From positions 248,001-312,000 of the forward strand of contig CAVRYJ010000041.1 of the NCBI GenBank assembly GCA_963725425.1: DNA of 64,000 bases, in the 5' to 3' direction. Positions 15,469 to 24,072 of the stretch are shown piece by piece. Under the pieces are notes generated by a model. That model had not been told where the DNA came from. It was given only the letters and a program-made list of their open reading frames with translations, and did no database searches. Origin of the DNA: Clostridium_I sp963725425. GTDB lineage: Bacteria > Bacillota > Clostridia > Clostridiales > Clostridiaceae. Position 1 is the stretch's first letter, and every line of letters begins with the position of its first letter. The position numbers and the translations under genes are program-made.

Positions 15469-17337
15469 ATGAAAAAACAAAAGATGTTAGTATTAACTTT
15501 TGCAACATTATTAGCTTTATCGACTTTTGGTTTGTTAGATGGACAAGGTGTAAAAGCAAACGCAGCTACAGTTTCTGGTTCAAATGCGGGAACTACTACT
15601 TCAGCTAATGCTACAGTGCCTTTCTTAGATGCTAATGGTAAAGTTATAGGAAGCACGTTAGCAGGGAATACAAATACATCACAAGTTAAAAATTTTGCAA
15701 CAAGTACTGTACAATCAACTATGACTGGTATTGATGTCTATTCAGGTACAAATGTTACAGATTGGAACGCTGTTAAAAATGCTGGTGTAACAGCTGTATA
15801 CATAAAATTAACAGATGGACTAACTTATAATAATCCCAATGCATTAGCACAGTATAATGGAGCAAAGAGTGCAGGACTTAAAGTTGGAGCATATCACTAT
15901 GCAGAAGATAATGATGTAGACAGTGAATATAGTCACTTTCAATCACAAGCTTCTAAATACCAGTGGGATTTAAAGCCTGTTTTGGATTATGAGGTAGGAG
16001 GAAATACTGATTTAAACTTTATATCTACATTCATGGCCAAAGATTCAAATCTAATATTCTATAGTTCACATACCGTTGCTGATGCAACTGGTTTACCAAT
16101 TAATAGAATATGGGTTGCAGAACCATCTGATGCTGGTGGATACGCTTTTACAGGTACAACAAAAGGCTATGCAGGGATTCAATATTTATGGCATGGTACT
16201 ATAAATGGATTACAAGGTGATGCAGATGTGGATTTATTTTCTAATGATATATTGCTAGCGCCACAATTACCATCTTTAATTTGTGTAGATAAACCGCTTA
16301 TCAACAGTGCTACATCTGATTCATTAAGTATATCAGGATGGTCACTAAATGCTTCAGGAAATAAAGAAGTAGATATACTTGTAGATGGAAAAGAAAATGG
16401 AACCGCAACTCTAGGACAACCAAGACCAGATGTAACATCCATATATCCTTTATACGGTATTACCAATAGTGGATTTTCTTACAATTTAGATACAAGTGCT
16501 TTAAGCTATGGAAATCATACTATAACGGTTGAATCAATAGGAAATGATGGAAACTCAGCTATTCAAAATGTTAATGTAACAAAACTTGCACCATTACTTT
16601 CTGTAGATAAACCCAGTAACAATACAACTATACCTGACTCATTAAGTATATCAGGATGGTCACTAAATATTTCAGGAAATAAAGTAGTCAATATACTTGT
16701 AGATGGAAAAGAAAATGGAACTGCAACTCTAGGACAACCGAGACCAGATGTTGTACCAGTACATCCGTTGTATGGCATTACCAATAGTGGATTCTCTTAT
16801 ACTTTAAATGCAAGTAGTTTAAGTTACGGAAATCATACTATAACGGTTCAATCAACAGGAAATGATGGAAACTCAGCTTCCCAAAACATCAATATAGTGA
16901 GACCAGATCCGACAGTTTCAGCATCAGCGATAGGAGTTACTTATAGAACTCAAGCACAAAATATCGGTTGGCAACCATACGTAAATTCTGGGGAAGAAGC
17001 TGGAACAGTTGGACAAGGTCTAAGACTTGAAACTCTTAATATTAAGTTATTGAATGCACCAGCAGGAGCAAGTATTCAGTATCAGGGACAAGTTCAAAAT
17101 ATTGGCTGGCAACCTTTAGTTTCTGATGGAGCGAATGCTGGCACTGTAGGGTTAGGTCTAAGGCTTGAAACGCTCAGAATCAAATTGGTGAATATGCCTG
17201 GATATTCTGTGCAGTATCAAGCACAAGTACAGAATATAGGTTGGCAACCTTTAGTTTCTGATGGAGCTGACGCCGGCACTGTAGGACCGGGCTTAAGGCT
17301 TGAAGCAATACGAATAAAGATAGTACCTGTTAAATAA
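15469..17337 (+). CDS. Secreted GH25 lysozyme with Ig-like and ChW repeats
   Basis: Cell-wall hydrolase of 622 residues. Residues 1-32 are a signal peptide (MKKQKM, hydrophobic core, then VKANA). Residues 86-263 form a glycosyl hydrolase family 25 muramidase domain with GIDVYSG (Asp89) and VLDYE (Asp173, Glu175). Two near-identical Ig-like repeats follow (about 270-372 and 377-478), each with SDSLSISGWSLN or PDSLSISGWSLN and GQPRPDV. Three ChW repeats (490-622), each with the QNIGWQP and GLRLE motifs, end the protein. The ATG at 15469 follows AAGGAG; earlier starts would precede the signal peptide. ChW repeats are surface-attachment modules characteristic of clostridia. A plausible role is wall turnover or attack on other cells. 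Confidence 0.92.
   Translation: MKKQKMLVLTFATLLALSTFGLLDGQGVKANAATVSGSNAGTTTSANATVPFLDANGKVIGSTLAGNTNTSQVKNFATSTVQSTMTGIDVYSGTNVTDWNAVKNAGVTAVYIKLTDGLTYNNPNALAQYNGAKSAGLKVGAYHYAEDNDVDSEYSHFQSQASKYQWDLKPVLDYEVGGNTDLNFISTFMAKDSNLIFYSSHTVADATGLPINRIWVAEPSDAGGYAFTGTTKGYAGIQYLWHGTINGLQGDADVDLFSNDILLAPQLPSLICVDKPLINSATSDSLSISGWSLNASGNKEVDILVDGKENGTATLGQPRPDVTSIYPLYGITNSGFSYNLDTSALSYGNHTITVESIGNDGNSAIQNVNVTKLAPLLSVDKPSNNTTIPDSLSISGWSLNISGNKVVNILVDGKENGTATLGQPRPDVVPVHPLYGITNSGFSYTLNASSLSYGNHTITVQSTGNDGNSASQNINIVRPDPTVSASAIGVTYRTQAQNIGWQPYVNSGEEAGTVGQGLRLETLNIKLLNAPAGASIQYQGQVQNIGWQPLVSDGANAGTVGLGLRLETLRIKLVNMPGYSVQYQAQVQNIGWQPLVSDGADAGTVGPGLRLEAIRIKIVPVK
16300..16880 (+). repeat. Direct repeat of about 300 bp inside the lysozyme gene
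   Basis: The DNA of the two Ig-like domains is highly similar (for example, TCATTAAGTATATCAGGATG occurs in both), pointing to recent internal duplication or ongoing homogenisation. A second set of three direct repeats, about 126 bp each, encodes the ChW units at 16935-17330. Confidence 0.8.
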
Positions 17338-17419
17338 AAATTATAATTTCAATGTAATAGATTGTTGCCATTACCTTTGAATTAGTCTAATTTGTTTTGG
17401 AAATTGAGTAACTTTATTG

Positions 17420-17463
17420 GCTAGCATCGTTTAAGAATTTCTCTTAGGATGCTAGCTTTTATT
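17420..17463 (+). terminator. Terminator after lysozyme gene
   Basis: A perfect 9-bp stem (GCTAGCATC at 17420-17428, GATGCTAGC at 17448-17456) is followed by TTTTATT. The remaining 17464-17673 stretch is AT-rich and holds the promoter region of the next operon, with TATAAT at 17635-17640. Confidence 0.85.
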
Positions 17464-17601
17464 GGTTCAAAATTGGAATATAAATCTGTATTCTAGCATA
17501 ATCATATTCTTTGATACTTTATAAATTCTGATTTTCATTTTGGTTAATTATAACATATTGTTCAATTGTCTAAAAGAGTTTATCTGAAACAAATAATTTG
17601 T

Positions 17602-17616
17602 AAATAATGATTATCA
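17602..17616 (+). promoter_or_regulatory. Fur-box-like inverted repeat (tentative)
   Basis: AAATAATGATTATCA matches the 7-1-7 Fur/PerR-type consensus TGATAAT-N-ATTATCA at 13 of 15 positions, about 20 bases upstream of a TATAAT. The region is very AT-rich, so chance similarity is possible. Confidence 0.3.
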
Positions 17617-17673
17617 CATAGACTTTTTTTATGATATAATAATTCCAAGAGTTATACGTAAGAGGTGAATACA

Positions 17674-18456
17674 ATGGAAATGATTAATAAAGATCCTTAT
17701 TATATAAAAAATATAGATGATCCAACAGAAGAAATGCAGCTGGCGGCGGTTAATAAAAATGGGATACTTTTACAATACATAAAAAACCCTACTGTAGAAG
17801 TACAGTGGAAGGCCATTAAAAATAACGTTTGGGCTATTGAATATATAGAAAATCCAACAGAGGAAATGTGTATTTTAACTTTGAAAAAGGCTTGGAATGT
17901 GATCAAATTCTTTAAAAGTCCAACTGAGAAAGTTATGCAAAAAGCAGTGAGTGTTAAGGGGTGGGCAATTCAATATTTAAAAAATCCTTCAACTACGATT
18001 CAGAAGATTGCGGTTAAAACAGATTGGGATTCAATTAAATATATTACGAGTCCTTCAGAAGAAGTTCAATACATTGCTGTCAGCGAATATTTTGGAGCAT
18101 TAAAATTTATAAAAGAGCCTACATTAAAAGTAAAGAGAAAAGCTATTATGGAGAATGCAGAGGCAATAAATTATATTGAAGATATAAATGAAGAGGAAAT
18201 GAAGCTATTTCTAGAGGATAATGTTGATGTAATTAAATATAAGGCAAGTAAGTTGGATGTTCAGTGGATAAAAGATGTGCTTAGAAACAAATTGTGCCGT
18301 AGTGATATTGATAGTCAGTATGTTATAAAGTTTGTTAATTGTGGTGAACTACTTATAGATAAAGCAGATTTTATTCATAGTTATGGAAGCAAAGAAGCAA
18401 AAGATTTTTTGTGGATTATAAATTGTCATACTGAGGAGAATAAATATGAATTTTAG
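17674..18456 (+). CDS. DUF4116-like tandem-repeat protein
   Basis: A 260-residue protein made of about six to seven repeats of 23-25 residues with the pattern I-x2-N-P-T-E-E-V-Q-x2-A-V. Examples are IKNPTVEVQWKAI, IENPTEEMCILTL and ITSPSEEVQYIAV. This resembles the DUF4116 repeat class and should form a helical solenoid, probably a protein-protein interaction scaffold. The last quarter lacks the repeat. The ATG at 17674 is used because AGAGGTG precedes it. The gene overlaps the AAA ATPase gene by 11 bases, so the two products are probably made together. Confidence 0.75.
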   Translation: MEMINKDPYYIKNIDDPTEEMQLAAVNKNGILLQYIKNPTVEVQWKAIKNNVWAIEYIENPTEEMCILTLKKAWNVIKFFKSPTEKVMQKAVSVKGWAIQYLKNPSTTIQKIAVKTDWDSIKYITSPSEEVQYIAVSEYFGALKFIKEPTLKVKRKAIMENAEAINYIEDINEEEMKLFLEDNVDVIKYKASKLDVQWIKDVLRNKLCRSDIDSQYVIKFVNCGELLIDKADFIHSYGSKEAKDFLWIINCHTEENKYEF

Positions 18457-19573
18457 TGAAGCATTAATTAGCGTAGAGCTCATAATTGAAAGTAATGCAG
18501 TTCCACTAATTGTTGGGGAAAGTGGTATAGGAAAAACTTCTCTCATTAAAAGTATTGGTGAAAAAAATAATTATCACATTATAAATATAGATGGAAATAT
18601 GTTAAAGGAAGGCGAAATTGGGGGACTTCCTACTATTGAAGACTACACTTCAAATATAAATGGAGAAAGTAAAAAGCTTAAGAGAACAGTTTATGCAGTT
18701 CATACAAAACTACAAGAAATAGAAAAGGTTTTGAGTAGAGACCCGGAGAAGACAATACTTCTTTTTATAGATGAAATAAACAGGTGTGAGCACAGCGTTC
18801 AGCAGGAGCTTATGAGTATAATACTCAATAGAGAAATAAATGGTTTTATAATACCACATCAGGTTAAAGTTGTTGCTGCGATGAATCCTTCAAGTAAATA
18901 TACCGAATACAGTGATAGCGAATATGGAGTAATAGACATGGATTCGGCACAAGAAGATCGTTTTGTTTGGATAGAGATGGAATCGGATGTTAAGGCTTGG
19001 CTTGGATGGGGCATGGATAATATAAATGATGATGTTCTCAGTTTTATTTCTAGTTTCCCAGATTATCTCCATACTCCATACTCAAAAGAGATGGTTAAGG
19101 CAACCCCAAGAAGTTGGGAGAGAGTGTCTAGTGCCTATGATGTGTACTTAAAAAGAAAGGACAAATATCCAGAGAAGATTTTTTATAATGTGGTTAAGGG
19201 AAATGTTGGTGCAGGCATTGCACAGGAATTTATAACTTTTGTAAGGAATAAAAAAAATCCATTAATCACCATGGAAGAGATATTTGCCAGTGGTAAAGTG
19301 CAAACTGAAATAGTGGATAGGATAGAAAAAGAAAGCCATTCAAAACTATATCTATTAGCTAAAAATGTTTTTCGTTATCTTAAAAATAGCGAAAATAAAG
19401 ATATTGATGTAGGCATATTTTCACAGCTACTCCAGTATTATCCTTCAGATTTAAAACTTGCTATAATGAAGGAATTAAAGTCATTTTACGGAGATGGAAT
19501 CTATAAAGATTTTCTAAAAAGGGATGATTTTATAGAAGGATATTTTAAAACTTATGGTGATATTGAGAGGTAG
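18446..19573 (+). CDS. MoxR-type AAA+ ATPase
   Basis: A 375-residue AAA_5/MoxR-class ATPase. Walker A is VGESGIGKTSLIKSIG (near residue 27), Walker B is LLFIDEINRCEHSVQQELMSIILNRE (near 110), and sensor 1 is VKVVAAMNPSS. The following GEIGGLP loop and DEINR pattern are typical of MoxR relatives, which work as chaperone-like ATPases with VWA-domain partners. It overlaps the repeat-protein gene upstream and is 5 bases from the VWA gene downstream. I infer that it remodels or activates a target together with these two. Confidence 0.88.
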   Translation: MNFSEALISVELIIESNAVPLIVGESGIGKTSLIKSIGEKNNYHIINIDGNMLKEGEIGGLPTIEDYTSNINGESKKLKRTVYAVHTKLQEIEKVLSRDPEKTILLFIDEINRCEHSVQQELMSIILNREINGFIIPHQVKVVAAMNPSSKYTEYSDSEYGVIDMDSAQEDRFVWIEMESDVKAWLGWGMDNINDDVLSFISSFPDYLHTPYSKEMVKATPRSWERVSSAYDVYLKRKDKYPEKIFYNVVKGNVGAGIAQEFITFVRNKKNPLITMEEIFASGKVQTEIVDRIEKESHSKLYLLAKNVFRYLKNSENKDIDVGIFSQLLQYYPSDLKLAIMKELKSFYGDGIYKDFLKRDDFIEGYFKTYGDIER

Positions 19574-19578
19574 AGTTT

Positions 19579-20913
19579 ATGGATGAGAGCAGATTTGAAA
19601 GTCTTAGAAAAGAATTGTATGAACATGTGCAGCTGGAACAATATGATAATGATAGCTTTAGGAAAAATTTTTTCAAACTAACACAGATGTGCACAACTGC
19701 ACTTATGGATAGTGATGATAACTTTTTTGCACTGTTTTTTATACAAGTAAAAAGAGACATAAATTTCAAGTTATCAGAAGCTATGGCGACAAAATTACAG
19801 GGAACAGATTTTACAATGTACTTTAATCCACGAGTTTTCTTGGAATGCACATTAAAAGAAATGGAAGCGCTTATTAAACATGAGGTCTATCATATTATGA
19901 GCAGACATTATGCAAGGGCAAAAGCATTAAAAAATAAGTATAGTGATTTAGCCATAAATCTAGCCATGGATATATCAATAAATCAGTACTTAATGTACCT
20001 TCCACCTTGGTCTAAAAAACTGGAAAATGTAAGTATGGAATACAATGTAGAACTTAAAGAAGATGCAACCATGGAATATTATGCAGCTAAAATTCAAGGG
20101 GCTTTAGATAAACTTAGTAAAAAAGATAAGCTTAAGGATTGGGATTCTTCAAATACTCATAAAATTTGGAACGAAATGGATGAAGATATAGATAGCCATC
20201 AGATGGATGAGCTCCTGAGAAAAATAGCTGGAAATTCTTTGCGTGGAAAAATACCGGAAAGTATTGATATATTGATGAAGAATATAAATAAAAAACCAGA
20301 AGTAAACTGGAACAACTATCTTAAGAGAATACTTGGTATAATGATGCAGGGGCATAAAAAAACTGTAATGCGAAGAAGCAGAAGACAACCAGAGAGGCTA
20401 GAATTAAAAGGTACCCTTCCTGGAAGAACAGCAGAAATCATAGTTGCCTTAGATATAAGTGGTAGTATAACAGACACTGAAATTGATTATATGATGACAG
20501 AAATCTTTGACATAGTTAAAAACAGCGATTTTGATATAACAATTATAGAATGTGATAGTGAAGTAAGGAGGGTCTATAAAGTTAAAATTAAAAGTCAGGT
20601 TAAAAAAAAGATTGATACTAGAGGTGGAACTAGATTTTCACCAGTTTTCCAGTATGTAAAGGAAAAAAGGTTAACAAACAAAGTTATTATTTTTTTTACT
20701 GATGGCATAGGTGAAAAAGAAATTTCAGTAGATCTGAGAAATAATAAAGTAATATGGGTATTAACAGGAAGAGAAAGTGAATTTTCAGTAAAAAATCCTC
20801 CAGGAATAGTTATTAGCTTAAATAAAAATACTGATAAGAAGGAAAAAATTAATGCTTACGATATTATGAGAGGTGATATGCTACATATAAAGAATGAATG
20901 GGCAGGGAAGTGA
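19579..20913 (+). CDS. Metallopeptidase-like/VWA protein (DUF2201 family)
   Basis: A 444-residue protein with the two-part layout of the DUF2201 family. The N-terminal half has the zinc-peptidase-like helix EALIKHEVYHIMSRHYARAK (HExxH-like H-E-x2-H, near residue 100) and then NLAMDISINQYL. The C-terminal half is a VWA-like domain beginning IIVALDISGSITDTEI (the MIDAS-type DxSxS is present), with FFTDGIGE later. It is probably the effector or metal-ion-dependent partner of the MoxR ATPase encoded immediately upstream. Biochemical activity is not established for the family to my knowledge. Confidence 0.85.
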   Translation: MDESRFESLRKELYEHVQLEQYDNDSFRKNFFKLTQMCTTALMDSDDNFFALFFIQVKRDINFKLSEAMATKLQGTDFTMYFNPRVFLECTLKEMEALIKHEVYHIMSRHYARAKALKNKYSDLAINLAMDISINQYLMYLPPWSKKLENVSMEYNVELKEDATMEYYAAKIQGALDKLSKKDKLKDWDSSNTHKIWNEMDEDIDSHQMDELLRKIAGNSLRGKIPESIDILMKNINKKPEVNWNNYLKRILGIMMQGHKKTVMRRSRRQPERLELKGTLPGRTAEIIVALDISGSITDTEIDYMMTEIFDIVKNSDFDITIIECDSEVRRVYKVKIKSQVKKKIDTRGGTRFSPVFQYVKEKRLTNKVIIFFTDGIGEKEISVDLRNNKVIWVLTGRESEFSVKNPPGIVISLNKNTDKKEKINAYDIMRGDMLHIKNEWAGK

Positions 20914-20924
20914 AAGAAACAGTT

Positions 20925-21029
20925 GATAAGTGATAAGTGACAAGTGACAAGTGACAAGTGGCAAGTGGCAAGTGGCAAGTGGCAAGTGGCAAGTGGCAAG
21001 TGGCAAGTGGCAAGTGGCAAGTGACAAGT
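20925..21029 (+). repeat. Tandem heptamer array, 15 copies
   Basis: Fifteen consecutive 7-bp units: 2 GATAAGT, 3 GACAAGT, 9 GGCAAGT and 1 GACAAGT, starting 11 bases after the VWA gene stop. It continues into GTTAAAGGACAATTTCG, as other heptamer elements do. Copy number is likely to vary between isolates. Confidence 0.9.
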
Positions 21030-21192
21030 TAAAGGACAATTTCGCATACGAAAGGTTTTATGGGAATGTACGCTGATTTGTGAAAATAAAAGAGGCTGTA
21101 AAAAATTTTGTGTAAACTGAATAAAATCTACTCTTTCTTGGCGATAATTTAGATAAGCTAATTTACAAATTATTACAAGGAGGAGTATTTTT

Positions 21193-22410
21193 ATGTCGAA
21201 TTTATCAAAAGAGGTTTTAAGAGACTATATTAAGGAACAAAATTTCACAAGTCCTAATGAAGTTATGACTGCTATGAAGGAAATGTTCAGAGATGTTCTT
21301 CAAGAAACATTAGAATCAGAAATGGATGATCAACTTGGATACGACAAATATGGTACATGTGATAAACAATCTCAAAACAGCCGTAATGGTTACTCAAAGA
21401 AGACTATTAAATCTCAACTAGGAACGGTTGAACTCAATATACCACGTGACCGTAATGGAGAATTTGAGCCTAAGATTGTACCTAAGTTTCAACGAAATGT
21501 AACTGGTATTGATGATAAAGTTATGGCTCTTTATGCTGCAGGAATGACCACAAGAGATATTGCGGAGCAAGTAAAAAATCTGTATGATGTTGAGATATCC
21601 GCTGAAATGGTATCTAATATAACTAACAGAATTATTCCTGTAGTCACAGAATGGCAAAATAGACCATTAGATAAAACATATTCATTTGTATTTATGGATG
21701 CCATACACTACAAAGTGCGTGAGGATAAACAGATTGTTATTAAAGCAGCTTACGTTGTTTTGGGTGTAAATATGGATGGTGAAAAAGAAGTTTTAGGCAT
21801 ATGGATAGGTGCTAATGAAAGCAGTAAATTCTGGCTTTCAGTACTAAATGATCTTAAAAACAGAGGAATACAAGATGTTCTTGTATTCTGCGTAGATGGC
21901 TTAAATGGCTTTAAAGAGGCAATAGGTGCTGTTTATCCCTTTGCTAAAATACAACGTTGTATAATTCATCAAATAAGATCAAGTATGAAATATATACCCT
22001 ATAAAGATAAAAAGGCATTTGTATCAGATTTAAAATCAATTTATGGTTCTGTAAATGAAGATGTTGCTCTTGAAAATCTTCAATATGCAAAAGAAAAGTG
22101 GGCGAAGAAATATCCCAATGCTATTAAAAGCTGGGAGGACAATTGGGATAATCTCATAACATTCTTTGCTTTCCCTGAGACTATTCGTAAGATAATGTAT
22201 ACTACAAATGCTATTGAAAGTCTTAACAGTCAGTTTAGAAAGGTAACAAAAACAAAACTCATATTCCCTAATGATGAGAGCCTTATGAAAATGCTCTATC
22301 TATCTACTGAAAAGATAAGCAAAAAATGGAATAGAGTATATTCAAACTGGGATATGGTAGTAAGTCAACTCAATATTCTATTTGTGGAGATACTGAGAAA
22401 AGAAGCTTAA
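21193..22410 (+). CDS. IS256-family transposase
   Basis: Mutator-type DDE transposase of 405 residues that catalyses cut-and-paste or copy-out movement of its element. The N-terminal part has DQLGYDKYG and NSRNGYSKKTIKSQLG. The acidic residues are in FVFMDAIHYKVRED, FCVDGLNGFKEAI and TTNAIESLNSQFRK. The gene is intact with an AAGGAGGAG ribosome site, so the element may be active. Confidence 0.95.
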   Translation: MSNLSKEVLRDYIKEQNFTSPNEVMTAMKEMFRDVLQETLESEMDDQLGYDKYGTCDKQSQNSRNGYSKKTIKSQLGTVELNIPRDRNGEFEPKIVPKFQRNVTGIDDKVMALYAAGMTTRDIAEQVKNLYDVEISAEMVSNITNRIIPVVTEWQNRPLDKTYSFVFMDAIHYKVREDKQIVIKAAYVVLGVNMDGEKEVLGIWIGANESSKFWLSVLNDLKNRGIQDVLVFCVDGLNGFKEAIGAVYPFAKIQRCIIHQIRSSMKYIPYKDKKAFVSDLKSIYGSVNEDVALENLQYAKEKWAKKYPNAIKSWEDNWDNLITFFAFPETIRKIMYTTNAIESLNSQFRKVTKTKLIFPNDESLMKMLYLSTEKISKKWNRVYSNWDMVVSQLNILFVEILRKEA

Positions 22411-22720
22411 CGTGGGGACTCTGTCCCCAAACCCCAGAGGTTTATCGCTTTAATTCCGTCAGGAACGGGTGAAAAACGGATAGTCAAAAGACCACCCGTT
22501 CCTGTAGAACCTCAGTAACCGCTCGGGTTGCTCCTCAGCATTTCCCTATCCTGTTATTGAGTAAGTCAATGTATATTATATCCTTAACAGGTAATAGTAT
22601 ACTATATAATGACAATTATCCAAGGTAATTAACTGACTAAAATCACCATCATATTACAAATAATTTATATGATAATTATTTGTCCAAAGAAAGAGAATAC
22701 ACAAAATTATTTACACCGCC
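22411..22720 (+). other. Non-coding right part of the IS256 element
   Basis: About 310 bases without an ORF separate the transposase stop from the right terminal repeat. The stretch holds a perfect 10-bp hairpin stem (GGAACGGGTG with CACCCGTTCC, at about 22462-22503) and a GC-richer block than its surroundings, then AT-rich sequence. IS256 elements are usually shorter on this side. The hairpin may be a terminator or protect against read-through. Confidence 0.6.
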
Positions 22721-22746
22721 AAATAACACGTACGTTCCCTTATGTA

Positions 22747-23790
22747 TTACTTTGATTTTGCTAGTTCATTTAGTGAGTCTGCTAAAACAGAAACTTCTTG
22801 AATGTTAGCAGTAACTTCTTGTATCGCGGATGTTTGCTGCTCTGTGGTTTCCAATGTAGAATTAGCAGTATCTAAGGTTTTATCTACAGAGTCCTGTATC
22901 TTTTTAGTAAGCGCTAAAATTGTTAGGGCAGTTTCTTTTGAATTTTTAGATAAGGCTCTTATTTCAGTTGCTACGACACCAAAACCTTTACCAGCCTCTC
23001 CAGCTCTAGCTGCTTCTATGGCAGCATTTAGACCAAGCATCCTTGTGGAGTCTGCAATACTTTTTATGGAATCTAGTATGGTATTTATTTCTTTAGATAT
23101 ATCTTTTACTCTGTTTATTTCATCGTTTAAAACACGCTGATTGCTACTTACATTTATAGAAGATGCGGCTAGTTCTTCCATGGTTGCAGAAATTTGACTG
23201 AAATTATCAGCAAGATTATTTGTAACAGTGCTTACAAGCAAACCTTCATAACCTATTTTGACCATTGCATTTGCAACTATAAATAAAACTTCAGCTCCAG
23301 CCGTTACATTTTTTTCTCCAGTTTCTTTTACGTTATTTGAAGCCTTTACATATTCATCTCCGTTCACACCTATTTCTTTTGCAGTTTTTCTAAAGCTCGC
23401 TTCAACTGGGTCTGAAAATAGAATTTGACCACCCAGTATGGTACCTATAGATTTTCCATTTAGGAGTATTGGAGCTGCAAAGTCAATGAGTCCTGCGTGA
23501 CATGTATAGACATATGGTTTTCCTAGCCTAGTGGCTTCGTCTCCACCTTTTTTGTGTGATGCAGCACATCGAGATTTCCCAGTGGTGGTGGATTGTGTAA
23601 GATTTGAACAAAAATTTGTGTAAGAGCTTGGTTTTGTTACAGGGTTACCATCTCTATTTACAGTAACGCTAGCTATACCCATACTGTCTGCAAAATTGTC
23701 TTGAAATTTCTGAAGCATGGTAACATCCATAACATCCTGAATTTCTAATGAGTCTATGTCGATTTCTCCATTAGTTTTTTTTTTAATCAT
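22747..23790 (-). CDS. Soluble PocR-domain methyl-accepting chemotaxis protein
   Basis: A 347-residue chemoreceptor-like protein without membrane segments. Residues about 20-180 form a PocR sensor domain with conserved cysteines and histidine (NFCSNLTQST, SRCAASHKKGG, YTCHAGLIDFAAPI), suggesting a metal, cofactor or redox ligand. The C-terminal part is the MCP signalling hairpin with MLGLNAAIEAARAGEAGKGF at its tip. I chose the ATG at 23790 because the upstream open frame is low-complexity AT sequence without a ribosome site. It would signal in the cytoplasm to CheA/CheW, none of which is nearby. Confidence 0.88.
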   Translation of the reverse strand: MIKKKTNGEIDIDSLEIQDVMDVTMLQKFQDNFADSMGIASVTVNRDGNPVTKPSSYTNFCSNLTQSTTTGKSRCAASHKKGGDEATRLGKPYVYTCHAGLIDFAAPILLNGKSIGTILGGQILFSDPVEASFRKTAKEIGVNGDEYVKASNNVKETGEKNVTAGAEVLFIVANAMVKIGYEGLLVSTVTNNLADNFSQISATMEELAASSINVSSNQRVLNDEINRVKDISKEINTILDSIKSIADSTRMLGLNAAIEAARAGEAGKGFGVVATEIRALSKNSKETALTILALTKKIQDSVDKTLDTANSTLETTEQQTSAIQEVTANIQEVSVLADSLNELAKSK

Positions 23791-24000
23791 AATAAACACC
23801 GCCCTATATATTATTATAATAATATTAAATATAATAATATTTTGTAATAAATACGACAAAATACTACAAAACACTACAACATAAGTAAATTATATATCAT
23901 AATAATATAATTCTCAATTGTATTATTTATATAATGTTAATATAATACAAAACATTGGCTATATGAATAAAAAATGTATGTGCTAAGGGCTGAGATACAA

Positions 24001-24067
24001 GTGACAAGTGACAAGTGACAAGTGACAAGTGACAAATAAGTTAAAAAACTTCATAACTTGTCACTTG
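24001..24067 (-). repeat. Heptamer array with terminator-like hairpin
   Basis: Five GTGACAA units (24001-24035) are followed by a palindrome that pairs CAAGTGACAA with CTTGTCACTTG around AAGTTAAAAAACTT. It lies right after the GDPD gene stop on the minus strand and may serve as that gene's terminator. The rest of 23791-24000 is AT-rich with no gene. Confidence 0.75.
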
Positions 24068-24072
24068 TGCTT

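Larger units (their letters stand above)
21084..22728 (+). mobile_element. IS256-family insertion sequence with target duplication
   Basis: The element spans 21092-22720. Its ends are imperfect inverted repeats (GCTGTAAAAAATTTTGTGTA on the left, GGTGTAAATAATTTTGTGTA on the right, inverted). The flanking 8 bases are AAATAAAA on the left and AAATAACA on the right, a target duplication with one mismatch. It carries one transposase gene and an unusually long non-coding right part. The insertion lies in the loop of an older palindrome (GGGAATGTACG on the left side, CGTACGTTCCC on the right). Confidence 0.8.

Noticed and set aside
20925..21029. Regular repeats that could be taken for a CRISPR array
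   Set aside because: The unit is 7 bp and strictly tandem, without spacers, and no cas genes are present.
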